This document shows, one piece after another, positions 28,429 through 37,508 of a stretch of DNA of 64,000 nucleotides (position 1 is the stretch's first letter; each line of letters begins with the position of its first letter). A model generated the notes under the pieces. It searched no databases, was not told the origin of the DNA, and was given only the letters and a program-made list of their open reading frames with translations. This DNA comes from JAAYYM01 sp964631375 (lineage in GTDB: Bacteria > Bacillota > Clostridia > Lachnospirales > Lachnospiraceae), in NCBI GenBank assembly GCA_964631375.1, contig CAZVYQ010000002.1:89369-153368 (forward strand), read 5' to 3'. Position numbers and translations under genes: made by a program.

Positions 28429-30065
28429 TTAAAATCAATCAAATAAAGTTACCAATTGCACATCAGGATAAAGAACTGGTTCATAAACTGGAGCAACTGA
28501 TACAATGGAATTATGTTCGTTCGGTTCATGATCAAGCCTCCTATACATATAAAATTGTCAAGAAATCCATTGACGCAAGGAAGAAACCGGAGTTATATTT
28601 TGTTTATTCGATTCATCTGTGTGTCACAATGGATGGTAAGGAAAATTTAAAATGGGAACAAGATATCATAAAACGTAATCCCAAAAGCAACCTACAGCTA
28701 ACAGAGGTGCAACCATATCAACTTCCAATGTCTCTTTATACAAAACAGATAAGAAAGCCACCAATCATCATCGGAAGTGGACCTGCCGGACTTTTTTGTG
28801 CTTATCTGCTTGCATATGCAGGATGTCGCCCCATCATATTTGAACGTGGGGAAACTGTGGAAAAGAGAAGAATTACTGTAAAACAATATTGGAATGGGAC
28901 ACAACCGTTAAACCCTGAATCCAACGTCCAGTTTGGTGAAGGAGGGGCAGGAACTTTTTCAGATGGTAAACTCAATACATTGGTCAAGGATCCCAAAGGA
29001 AGAAATCAGTTTGTGTTGGAGACATTTGCACGATATGGTGCAGATGAGAGTATCACATATATGAACAAGCCACATCTTGGAACGGACGAATTGACAGGTA
29101 TCATTCAAAACATGAGAAATGATATCATAGAGCACGGTGGTGAATTTCATTTTGAGACTTGTATCAAGGATTTCCTGATTCAAGATCAGAAAATCAAGGG
29201 TGTGATAACGCATGAGAATCAGGTTTATGAATCTGATCATATCATTCTTGCAATAGGCCACAGTGCTAGAGATACCTTTCATATCTTAAAGAATAAGAAT
29301 GTAACTATGACAGCCAAATCCTTTGCAGTCGGACTCAGGATCGAACATCCGCAGGAGATGATCAATGAATGTCAATATGGTCAAAAAGCAGATCATCATC
29401 TTCCTGCTGCAGATTATAAATTAACGAATCAGACTTCCAATGGAAGAAGTGTATATTCCTTTTGCATGTGTCCAGGAGGATATGTCGTAAATGCGTCTTC
29501 CGAGAAAGAACGACTTGCTGTCAATGGAATGAGTTATCATGAAAGAAATGGGAAAAATGCAAACAGTGCATTGATTGTATCTGTTACACCTGAGGATTTT
29601 GGGTCGGATGATTGTATGGCAGGCATTGAATTCCAAAGGAAACTGGAAGAGAAGGCTTACAAAATAGGTCATGGATCGGTTCCTGTACAAAGATACAGAG
29701 ATTTTAAGAACAATCAAATGCAAATGGAAAAAACGGATGCATTTGAACCCTGTATCAAAGGTGCATTTTCCTATGCAAATCTAAGAGAGCTACTACCGGA
29801 AGAACTCAATGCTGCACTGATTGAATCAATTGAAAGATTCGGTCAAACAGTATCAGGTTATAACAGGCCGGATGCGATATTGTCCGGAGTAGAGAGCAGG
29901 ACTTCATCGCCTGTCAGAATTGTAAGAGATGAAACAGGACAGAGCAATATCAAAGGGCTTTATCCATGTGGCGAGGGTGCCGGATATGCCGGTGGAATCA
30001 CATCAGCGGCCATGGATGGAATCAAGATAGCCGAATATATACTGGAGGAATATAAAATTGGATGA
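28425..30065 (+). CDS. FAD-dependent oxidoreductase, COG2509 type
   Basis: A second flavoprotein, with an N-terminal domain of about 100 residues ahead of the FAD motif IGSGPAGLFCAYLLAYAG (about residues 109-126) and the family piece NVQFGEGGAGTFSDGKLNT. The C-terminal segment YPCGEGAGYAGGITSAAMDG completes the FAD fold. The start is ATG 28425, preceded by aagggtgg and overlapping the previous stop (ATGA); a GTG- or ATG-led upstream extension would run 15 codons into that gene without support. The 546 residues match the family. The substrate is unknown. Confidence 0.88.
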   Translation: MIKINQIKLPIAHQDKELVHKLEQLIQWNYVRSVHDQASYTYKIVKKSIDARKKPELYFVYSIHLCVTMDGKENLKWEQDIIKRNPKSNLQLTEVQPYQLPMSLYTKQIRKPPIIIGSGPAGLFCAYLLAYAGCRPIIFERGETVEKRRITVKQYWNGTQPLNPESNVQFGEGGAGTFSDGKLNTLVKDPKGRNQFVLETFARYGADESITYMNKPHLGTDELTGIIQNMRNDIIEHGGEFHFETCIKDFLIQDQKIKGVITHENQVYESDHIILAIGHSARDTFHILKNKNVTMTAKSFAVGLRIEHPQEMINECQYGQKADHHLPAADYKLTNQTSNGRSVYSFCMCPGGYVVNASSEKERLAVNGMSYHERNGKNANSALIVSVTPEDFGSDDCMAGIEFQRKLEEKAYKIGHGSVPVQRYRDFKNNQMQMEKTDAFEPCIKGAFSYANLRELLPEELNAALIESIERFGQTVSGYNRPDAILSGVESRTSSPVRIVRDETGQSNIKGLYPCGEGAGYAGGITSAAMDGIKIAEYILEEYKIG

Positions 30066-30909
30066 TATCAGAAAAGAACTAAAAGACAAACAACGTATCG
30101 TAGTGAAAATCGGATCTTCCTCACTTCATCACAGCCATACCGGTGAGTTGAACCTCACTAAAATGGAACGCTTGGTCAGGGAATTGTGTGAATTGAAAAA
30201 TCAAGGTAAGGACGTTGTCCTTGTTTCCTCAGGAGCAATCGCAGTTGGTAAGAAAACAGTTAATATTGATCCTAAGGATAATGAAGTGTCTGTAAAACAG
30301 GCATGTGCTGCAATTGGACAAGCGAGGCTTATGATGGTGTATCAGAAGCTGTTTGGGGAATACAATCATGTGACAGCTCAAATACTGATGACAAAGAACA
30401 CAATTACGGATTCTGTGAGCCGTCACAATGCACATAACACCTTTACAGAGCTATTAAAGCTTGGAGTGATACCGGTTGTTAATGAGAATGATACAGTATC
30501 GACCTATGAGGTAGAGGATGTGATCGGAGATAATGATACATTATCTGCCATTGTTTCGTATTTGATTGAAGCAGATCTTTTGATCCTGTTATCTGATATT
30601 GATGGTTTGTATTCAGATGACCCACATCAGAATCAAGAAGCACAATTTATAAATATTGTGGACAAGTTGGATGATCATCTGATGAGTATGGGTAAGAGTA
30701 CTACAGGAAGTGAGATCGGTACCGGTGGAATGAGTGCAAAGCTCCATGCTGCCAAAATAGCAACATCAGCAGGAGCAAATATGGTGATAGCAAATGGCAA
30801 GGATGTCAGTGTGATACATAAAATCATGGAAGGACGTAACTATGGCACTTTGTTCTTAGCAAATAAAGATGAACATTTTCATATTACTGATTATATCAGC
30901 AAAATGTAA
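30058..30909 (+). CDS. proB: Glutamate 5-kinase
   Basis: Phosphorylates glutamate as the first step of proline synthesis. The amino-acid-kinase fold is clear: VVKIGSSSL at the N terminus, VLVSSGAIAVG, VNENDTVST and GTGGMSAKLHAAKIA. The length of 283 residues means the C-terminal PUA domain found in E. coli ProB is missing, a common short form. The start is TTG 30058 with ggagg nine bases upstream, overlapping the previous gene by eight bases. No proA follows, unlike many relatives. Confidence 0.93.
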   Translation: MDDIRKELKDKQRIVVKIGSSSLHHSHTGELNLTKMERLVRELCELKNQGKDVVLVSSGAIAVGKKTVNIDPKDNEVSVKQACAAIGQARLMMVYQKLFGEYNHVTAQILMTKNTITDSVSRHNAHNTFTELLKLGVIPVVNENDTVSTYEVEDVIGDNDTLSAIVSYLIEADLLILLSDIDGLYSDDPHQNQEAQFINIVDKLDDHLMSMGKSTTGSEIGTGGMSAKLHAAKIATSAGANMVIANGKDVSVIHKIMEGRNYGTLFLANKDEHFHITDYISKM

Positions 30910-30932
30910 GATCATATCCGGAGGTGTCAGTT

Positions 30933-31145
30933 ATGACAATGGAAGAGAGAATCAAACGTATCAATGAACTGTATCACAAATCACAGTCAGAGGGTTTATC
31001 AGAGCTGGAAAAGGAAGAACAGCAAGCACTCAGAAAGGAATACATTGCATCCGTCAAGGCTAATCTACGTGGTCAACTGAACAATGTCAATATTCAGGAA
31101 GTGGATGGTTCGATCACAAATCTTGGTAAGAAATATGGAAAATGA
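30933..31145 (+). CDS. DUF896 protein (YnzC-like)
   Basis: Small helical cytoplasmic protein of 70 residues. The segments EERIKRINELYHKSQSEG and LSELEKEEQQALRKEYI match DUF896, known from Bacillus YnzC, a protein of uncertain role associated with the SOS-induced yneA operon. ATG 30933 lies eight bases after ggagg; the GTG at 30924 overlaps that site and is rejected. Its last 11 bases overlap the next gene. Confidence 0.9.
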   Translation: MTMEERIKRINELYHKSQSEGLSELEKEEQQALRKEYIASVKANLRGQLNNVNIQEVDGSITNLGKKYGK

Positions 31146-31710
31146 TAAACAGTCAATCAGAAAAGAAATACTGAACCGTCGGATGATGCTTACGTTTGAT
31201 CAATGTCAGGAAAAAAGCCAATTGATCTGTAACAGGATTATAGAAAGTGATCCATATATCAATGCCGATGTTGTTTATGCTTATATGGCATTCCGAAATG
31301 AGGTGGATCTGAATCCATTGATCAGACATGCCGTTCAATCTGGAAAAACAATTGCAATTCCCAAAATACAGGAAGAAAAGATGAGGTTTTTTTGTCCACA
31401 AATGGATGAATATCATCTACCCATAACAGAATCCGGATATTTTGGTATTCATGAGCCTGTAAAAGATCATCTTGAAGCACCAGAACCGGATTTGATTATT
31501 TTTCCGGGAACAGCCTTTGACGACGCATGTCATCGTCTTGGATATGGAAAAGGCTTTTATGATTCTTACATGAAAAGGCAGTTTAATCATACTGTTATTA
31601 CTATGGGAGCAGCATATTCCGTTCAGATCATAGAACGTATTCCAACAGAGCCCCACGACTTTATTTTGGATTATATCATTACTGAGGAGGATATCTATGC
31701 AAAAGGATGA
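31135..31710 (+). CDS. 5-formyltetrahydrofolate cyclo-ligase
   Basis: ATP-dependent conversion of 5-formyl-THF to 5,10-methenyl-THF, returning a stored folate to the active pool. The 191 residues include the N-terminal KQSIRKEILNRR and the signature PGTAFDDACHRLGYGKGFYD. ATG 31135 (MENDKQ) is chosen because it fits the family start, even though the upstream frame is open for 17 more codons inside DUF896. It overlaps miaB by 14 bases. Confidence 0.92.
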   Translation: MENDKQSIRKEILNRRMMLTFDQCQEKSQLICNRIIESDPYINADVVYAYMAFRNEVDLNPLIRHAVQSGKTIAIPKIQEEKMRFFCPQMDEYHLPITESGYFGIHEPVKDHLEAPEPDLIIFPGTAFDDACHRLGYGKGFYDSYMKRQFNHTVITMGAAYSVQIIERIPTEPHDFILDYIITEEDIYAKG

Positions 31711-33142
31711 AGAAATCGAATCACGATCGAAAAATGAAGCGATACTGCAATATGAATATATGAAACAGGCAAAAATGATACTAGGGGAACAGGCTGCAGC
31801 CATAGGACGCAGTCTTACTTTTTGTGTTGTCACATTTGGCTGTCAGATGAATGCCAGAGATTCAGAGAAACTGGTAGGAATCCTTGAACGGATTGGGTAT
31901 GTCAAAACCGAAAGAGAAGATGCTGATCTGGTCATATATAACACCTGTACTGTCAGAGATAATGCTAATACGCGGGTCTATGGACGACTGGGCAAACTGA
32001 AAAATTATAAACTTAAGAATCCGAATATGATCATAGCATTATGTGGATGTATGATGCAGGAAACCTCTGTAATTGATAAAATACAAAAGCAATATGGATT
32101 TGTTGATTTAATATTTGGGACACATAATATATTCAAATTTGCACAATTATTGGTGACATGTCTAAAGCTTCGCAAGGAAAAGGAATCTGGTCAAATGCTT
32201 GTAGACATCTGGAAGGATACAGATCTGATTGTTGAGAATCTTCCGAATGAACGGAAATACTCCTTTAAATCAGGGGTCAATATTATGTATGGCTGTAATA
32301 ACTTTTGTAGTTATTGTATTGTCCCGTATGTCAGAGGACGAGAACGTAGCAGAAAGCCACAGGATATCATAGATGAGATCAAAGGACTGGTAGCTGATGG
32401 AGTTGTCGAAATCATGCTGCTTGGTCAAAATGTTAATTCATATGGGAAAAATCTAGATACCCCGGTTACATTTGCCGGACTATTAGAACAGATAGAAAAA
32501 ATTGAGGGGTTGGAACGTATACGATTTATGACTTCACATCCAAAGGATTTGTCAGATGAACTAATTTCTGTGATGGCAGCTTCAAAGAAAATATGCAAAC
32601 ATCTGCACCTTCCATTACAATCAGGCAGTACCAAGATTTTAAACAAAATGAATCGAAGATATACAAAAGAACAGTATCTGCAGCTTGCAGAAAAAATCAG
32701 AACAGCAATACCTGATATAGCAATTACAACAGATATTATTATTGGGTTTCCCGGAGAAACAGATGCTGATGTAGATGACACGATTGATGTGATACGAAAG
32801 GTACAATTTGATGGTGCGTTTACTTTTATCTATTCAAAGAGAACCGGTACGCCGGCTGCAGCAATGGAGGATCAGGTATCAAAGGAAGATATAAAGAGGA
32901 ACTTTGACAGAGTCCTTCTGGAGGTTCAGGAGATTTCACGTACGATGGCGGAGCGTTTTGAAGGTAGGACTGATTTGGTATTGGTTGAAGAAATCAATGA
33001 ACAGGATTCTACACTTATGACGGGGCGTCTGCCGAATAATCTTTTGGTTCATTTTAAAGGTGATCAATCACTGATTGGAAAGATCGTATCGGTTAAATTG
33101 ACATCCTGTAAAGGATTTTACTATATAGGAGAACAAATATAA
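31697..33142 (+). CDS. miaB: tRNA-2-methylthio-N6-dimethylallyladenosine synthase
   Basis: Radical-SAM methylthiotransferase that adds the 2-methylthio group to i6A37 in tRNA. The N-terminal UPF0004 domain has its three cluster cysteines in TFGCQMN, NTCTVRDN and LCGCMMQ. The radical-SAM triad is YGCNNFCSYC followed by IVPYVRGRERSR. A C-terminal TRAM domain (about 415-480) completes 481 residues. The first 35 residues, rich in charge, precede the usual start of homology, but AGGAGG seven bases before ATG 31697 supports this start. MiaA, the enzyme acting before it, is encoded downstream at 39436. Confidence 0.96.
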   Translation: MQKDEEIESRSKNEAILQYEYMKQAKMILGEQAAAIGRSLTFCVVTFGCQMNARDSEKLVGILERIGYVKTEREDADLVIYNTCTVRDNANTRVYGRLGKLKNYKLKNPNMIIALCGCMMQETSVIDKIQKQYGFVDLIFGTHNIFKFAQLLVTCLKLRKEKESGQMLVDIWKDTDLIVENLPNERKYSFKSGVNIMYGCNNFCSYCIVPYVRGRERSRKPQDIIDEIKGLVADGVVEIMLLGQNVNSYGKNLDTPVTFAGLLEQIEKIEGLERIRFMTSHPKDLSDELISVMAASKKICKHLHLPLQSGSTKILNKMNRRYTKEQYLQLAEKIRTAIPDIAITTDIIIGFPGETDADVDDTIDVIRKVQFDGAFTFIYSKRTGTPAAAMEDQVSKEDIKRNFDRVLLEVQEISRTMAERFEGRTDLVLVEEINEQDSTLMTGRLPNNLLVHFKGDQSLIGKIVSVKLTSCKGFYYIGEQI

Positions 33143-33189
33143 CATTTATTAAATATAGATTAAATTAATATGATTGGGGAAATTGTAAC

Positions 33190-34827
33190 ATGGAAAAATT
33201 AAAACCAAAGTTGTTTTCTGTTTTGAAAACTTACACAAGGGATCAGTTGATCAAAGACATCATATCCGGAATTATTGTAGCCATAATAGCACTGCCGTTA
33301 TCAATTGCACTCGCCCTTGCATCAGGAGTGAATCCTGAGAGAGGTATCTATACAGCCATCATAGCAGGTTTTGTAATCTCCTTTTTAGGTGGAAGCAGAG
33401 TGAACATTTCAGGACCAACCGCTGCATTTGCTACCATTGTCGCGGGGATTGTAGCAAAAAACGGAATGGACGGCCTGATCATCGCAACCATACTTGCCGG
33501 AGTTTTACTGATGATAATGGGATTTTGCAGATTGGGGAATCTGATCAAGTTCATTCCCTATACAATAACAACCGGTTTCACATCAGGAATAGCCGTTACG
33601 ATACTCATAGGACAAATCAAGGATTTTGCAGGATTGAAATTTCAGAATAGTCCAATTGAGACAATTGAGAAAATAAAAGAAATAGTTCTCACTGCAGGAA
33701 CCTTTCAAGCACCGGCATTGTTAGTGGGACTGATTTCACTCGCTGTTTTAATCATCTGGCCTAAAATTAATCAAAAGATTCCAGGCTCTTTAATTGCCGT
33801 AATCGTTGGTATTTTGATTGTGAAACTGTTTAAACTGAATGTAAATACAATCGGAAGTCTATATGAAATCTCCAACAAACTGCCAACAATCAGTATCCCT
33901 CAAATAAGCTTTCAGGCGATACAAAATGTATTACCGGATGCGGTAACGATAGCAGTTTTAGCTGCAATAGAATCTCTTCTTTCCTGTGTTGTTTCAGATG
34001 GCATGATTCATTCAAGACATCGTTCTAATATGGAACTGATTGCACAAGGAGCAGGAAATATATGCTCAGGACTGTTTGGAGGTATCCCTGCAACCGGTGC
34101 AATTGCAAGGACAGCTGCAAATGTAAAAAATGGTGGACGAACTCCTGTAGCCGGAATGGTTCATTCGATAACACTTGTTTTGGTTCTTGTCTTGTTGATG
34201 CCATATGCTGCATTGATTCCAATGCCAACGATAGCCGCAATTTTATTTATGGTTGCATATCATATGAGTGAGTGGAGAGAGTTTGCCGAACTTGTAAAAA
34301 CTGCACCAAAATCAGATGTTTTGGTTTTGATTACCACTTTTCTATTAACTGTGATCTTTGATCTTGTTGTTGCAATAGAAGTGGGTATGATCATGGCCGC
34401 CTTTCTGTTTATGAAGAGAATGAGTGATGTAACAGATGTTATGAGTTGGAAGTACATAGATGAGGATGAGGATCCGGACAGCATTAATCTACGTATTGTT
34501 CCCGAACATACACATGTCTATGAAATCAATGGACCTATGTTTTTTGGTGCGGCCGATAAGTTCATGAAGATATCACAGGAGGAGAGTTCCGTAAAATGTA
34601 TTATTCTTCGAATGAGAAGTGTTTCTGCAATTGATGTGACTGCACTTCATTCTTTACAAAAGGTATATGAAAAATGCAAAAAAAATGATATGATATTAGT
34701 GCTGTCTCATGTAAATGAACAGCCAATGAAGGTAATGGAAAAGGCTGGATTTGATACGATGATCGGAAGAGAGAATTTCTGTGATCACATTGATGATGCA
34801 CTTAAAAGGGCAGAGTCATTTGAGTAA
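33190..34827 (+). CDS. SulP family anion permease with STAS domain
   Basis: Inner membrane anion transporter of the SulP/SLC26 family. About 10-12 hydrophobic helices occupy residues 20-410, with the family segment RVNISGPTAAFATIVAG near 75, and a C-terminal STAS domain (about 435-540, CIILRMRSVSAIDVTAL). Substrates in the family include sulfate, bicarbonate and dicarboxylates; this one cannot be assigned. It separates miaB from mutS, which are often adjacent in Clostridia. The next start lies 31 bases after its stop. Confidence 0.92.
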   Translation: MEKLKPKLFSVLKTYTRDQLIKDIISGIIVAIIALPLSIALALASGVNPERGIYTAIIAGFVISFLGGSRVNISGPTAAFATIVAGIVAKNGMDGLIIATILAGVLLMIMGFCRLGNLIKFIPYTITTGFTSGIAVTILIGQIKDFAGLKFQNSPIETIEKIKEIVLTAGTFQAPALLVGLISLAVLIIWPKINQKIPGSLIAVIVGILIVKLFKLNVNTIGSLYEISNKLPTISIPQISFQAIQNVLPDAVTIAVLAAIESLLSCVVSDGMIHSRHRSNMELIAQGAGNICSGLFGGIPATGAIARTAANVKNGGRTPVAGMVHSITLVLVLVLLMPYAALIPMPTIAAILFMVAYHMSEWREFAELVKTAPKSDVLVLITTFLLTVIFDLVVAIEVGMIMAAFLFMKRMSDVTDVMSWKYIDEDEDPDSINLRIVPEHTHVYEINGPMFFGAADKFMKISQEESSVKCIILRMRSVSAIDVTALHSLQKVYEKCKKNDMILVLSHVNEQPMKVMEKAGFDTMIGRENFCDHIDDALKRAESFE

Positions 34828-34858
34828 CAGCTACCATTCAGAACAGGCAGGGATAAAC

Positions 34859-37504
34859 GTGTCAGAATTAACACCAATGATGCAAAAGTATCTTGAAACA
34901 AAAGAAGAATATAAGGACTGTATTCTTTTTTACAGATTAGGAGATTTTTATGAAATGTTCTTTGAGGATGCACTGACAGCATCCAAAGAACTGGAAATTA
35001 CCTTGACCGGTAAAAGCTGTGGACAGGAGGAACGCGCACCCATGTGTGGCGTTCCTTATCATGCTGTGGACGGTTACTTAAATAAACTTGTTTCAAAGGG
35101 GTATAAAGTAGCTATATGTGAACAGGTAGAGGATCCAAAATTTGCAAAGGGATTGGTCAAACGTGAGGTTACACGTATTGTCACTCCCGGCACGAATACG
35201 AATATGCAGGCTTTGAAGGAAGCAAAGAATAATTATATTATGTGTATCGTTTATGTTGCAGATCAATTTGGTATTGCAACTGCTGATGTAACAACAGGTG
35301 ATTTTTTGGTGACTGAGGTAGATAACAAGCGTGCTCTTTTGGACGAATTATATAAATACATGCCAACTGAGATCATTTTCAATGAGGCATTTGAGGTTTG
35401 TGGGATTGAAACAGATGATATTAAAAACAAAGTCTCGGTATCTATGTATGCTTTAGAACCATGGTATTTTGATGATGATGGGTGTAAAAAATGTCTTATG
35501 GAACATTTCAAAGTTTCATCTTTAAACGGACTTGGTCTCGAGGACTATGACAGTGGCACGATTGCAGCAGGTGCTCTGCTTCAATATTTATATGAAACAC
35601 AGAAGAATTCTTTATCACACATGACGCATTTATCACCCTATCAGGTGAGTATGTTCATGTTGATTGATTCCTCAACAAGAAGAAATCTGGAATTGACAGA
35701 AACCCTTAGAGAGAAGCAAAAAAGAGGATCTCTGTTGTGGGTATTGGATAAGACAAAGACAGCAATGGGTGGCAGACTGTTGAGAAATATGATTGAGCAG
35801 CCATTGATTGATCTGGATGCAATCAATGAGAGGTTGAATGCCATCAGTGAATTGAATCAAATCGCAATCACAAGAGAAGAGATTCGGGAGTATCTGAATC
35901 CGGTCTATGATTTGGAACGGTTGCTCTCAAAAATAACCTATAAATCCGCAAATCCCAGAGATCTCATTGCTTTTTCAAATTCGCTTGAGATGCTGCCCTA
36001 TATTAAAGAATTGTTGAAGGAATATCATTCCATGGAGCTTGTTGATCTTTTAGAGACACTGGATCCGTTATCTGATCTATATCAGATGATTGACAGTGCA
36101 ATAGCCGAAGAACCTCCGATCACGATCAAGGAAGGCGGAATCATCAAAAGTGGATATAATGATGTGATTGATTCCCTACGTAATGCAAAGACGGATGGTA
36201 AAAACTGGCTAGCGGAACTGGAAACCAGAGAACGTGAACGGACAGGTATTAAGAATCTAAAAATCAAATATAATAAAGTATTTGGATATTATCTCGAGGT
36301 TACAAATTCGTATCAAAATTTAGTTCCGGATGATTATATTCGCAAGCAAACGCTGGCAAATGCAGAGCGTTATACAACTCCTGAGTTAAAAGAACTAGAT
36401 GACACAATATTAAATGCCGAAGACAAGCTTTTTTCCATGGAATATGATGTATTCTGTGAAATCAGGGACTCTATCGCCGATCAGATTCCTCGAATCCAGA
36501 AAACTGCTAAGGCAATCGCAATGATTGATGTCTATACGTCTCTGGCTGTTGTAGCAGAACAAAATCAATATGTGCGTCCAAAACTCAATCAAAAGGGTAT
36601 TATAGAAATAAAGGATGGTAGACATCCTGTTGTCGAAAAGATGATACCTTCAGATTTGTTTGTCTCAAACGATACTTATCTGGATGATAAAAACAACCGA
36701 ATATCCATCATCACAGGGCCTAATATGGCAGGAAAATCCACCTACATGAGACAAACAGCACTCATCACACTGATGGCTCAGATTGGAAGCTTTGTGCCTG
36801 CCAAGGAGGCTAATATCGGAATTGTAGATCGTATTTTCACAAGAGTAGGAGCATCTGATGATCTGGCAAGCGGTCAGAGTACTTTCATGGTAGAAATGAC
36901 AGAGGTGGCCAATATCCTGCGTAATGCAACCAGTAAAAGCTTATTGATCCTGGATGAAATCGGAAGAGGCACATCTACCTTTGATGGTCTCAGTATCGCA
37001 TGGTCTGTCATTGAATACATCAGCAATGCTAAGATACTAGGTGCAAAGACGCTGTTTGCAACGCATTATCACGAATTAACGGAGCTGGAAGGTAAACTGA
37101 ACGGCGTAAATAACTACTGCATTGCGGTCAAGGAACAAGGCGACAACATCGTTTTTTTGAGAAAGATTGTTCGTGGGGGAGCAGACAGAAGTTATGGTAT
37201 ACAGGTTGCAAAGCTGGCAGGTGTACCGGAACCTGTCATTGAAAGAGCTAAGGTGCTTGTGGAGGAATTATCTGATAATGATATTACAGCCAGAGTCAAG
37301 GATATTGCAATGCAATCTGGTTCTGCGAAACATTCCGTCAAGAAATATGATCAGGTGGATCTGGCGCAGATGTCTCTGTTTGATACAGTCAAGGACGATG
37401 ATATTATACATGAACTGGAGTCACTTGACGTCAGTAACCTGACGCCGATGGATGCACTTAATACGATCTTCCGTCTACAGAACAAGATCAAGAACAGGTG
37501 GTGA
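34859..37504 (+). CDS. mutS: DNA mismatch repair protein MutS
   Basis: Mismatch-binding ATPase. The N-terminal mismatch-contacting motif is GDFYEMF (Phe-x-Glu), the ATPase Walker A is GPNMAGKST (residues 620-628) and the signature LLILDEIGRGTSTFDG follows. Among several open starts I chose GTG 34859 because it yields MSELTPMMQKYLETKEEYKD, matching the family N terminus, with aggga just upstream. The longer option from 34781 would run into the SulP gene. The length is 881 residues. mutL starts four bases after the stop. Confidence 0.96.
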   Translation: MSELTPMMQKYLETKEEYKDCILFYRLGDFYEMFFEDALTASKELEITLTGKSCGQEERAPMCGVPYHAVDGYLNKLVSKGYKVAICEQVEDPKFAKGLVKREVTRIVTPGTNTNMQALKEAKNNYIMCIVYVADQFGIATADVTTGDFLVTEVDNKRALLDELYKYMPTEIIFNEAFEVCGIETDDIKNKVSVSMYALEPWYFDDDGCKKCLMEHFKVSSLNGLGLEDYDSGTIAAGALLQYLYETQKNSLSHMTHLSPYQVSMFMLIDSSTRRNLELTETLREKQKRGSLLWVLDKTKTAMGGRLLRNMIEQPLIDLDAINERLNAISELNQIAITREEIREYLNPVYDLERLLSKITYKSANPRDLIAFSNSLEMLPYIKELLKEYHSMELVDLLETLDPLSDLYQMIDSAIAEEPPITIKEGGIIKSGYNDVIDSLRNAKTDGKNWLAELETRERERTGIKNLKIKYNKVFGYYLEVTNSYQNLVPDDYIRKQTLANAERYTTPELKELDDTILNAEDKLFSMEYDVFCEIRDSIADQIPRIQKTAKAIAMIDVYTSLAVVAEQNQYVRPKLNQKGIIEIKDGRHPVVEKMIPSDLFVSNDTYLDDKNNRISIITGPNMAGKSTYMRQTALITLMAQIGSFVPAKEANIGIVDRIFTRVGASDDLASGQSTFMVEMTEVANILRNATSKSLLILDEIGRGTSTFDGLSIAWSVIEYISNAKILGAKTLFATHYHELTELEGKLNGVNNYCIAVKEQGDNIVFLRKIVRGGADRSYGIQVAKLAGVPEPVIERAKVLVEELSDNDITARVKDIAMQSGSAKHSVKKYDQVDLAQMSLFDTVKDDDIIHELESLDVSNLTPMDALNTIFRLQNKIKNRW

Positions 37505-37508
37505 TAAA

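Noticed and set aside
31417..31833. Long minus-strand open frame of 138 codons opposite the folate cyclo-ligase and miaB genes
   Set aside because: It is antisense to two well-supported genes, has no ribosome site and a composition typical of a shadow frame; other antisense frames, such as 24300-24740, were dropped for the same reason.
34781..34858. Longer start for mutS inside the SulP gene (34781, 34793 or TTG 34823)
   Set aside because: The extra residues have no family counterpart; GTG 34859 gives the usual MutS N terminus.
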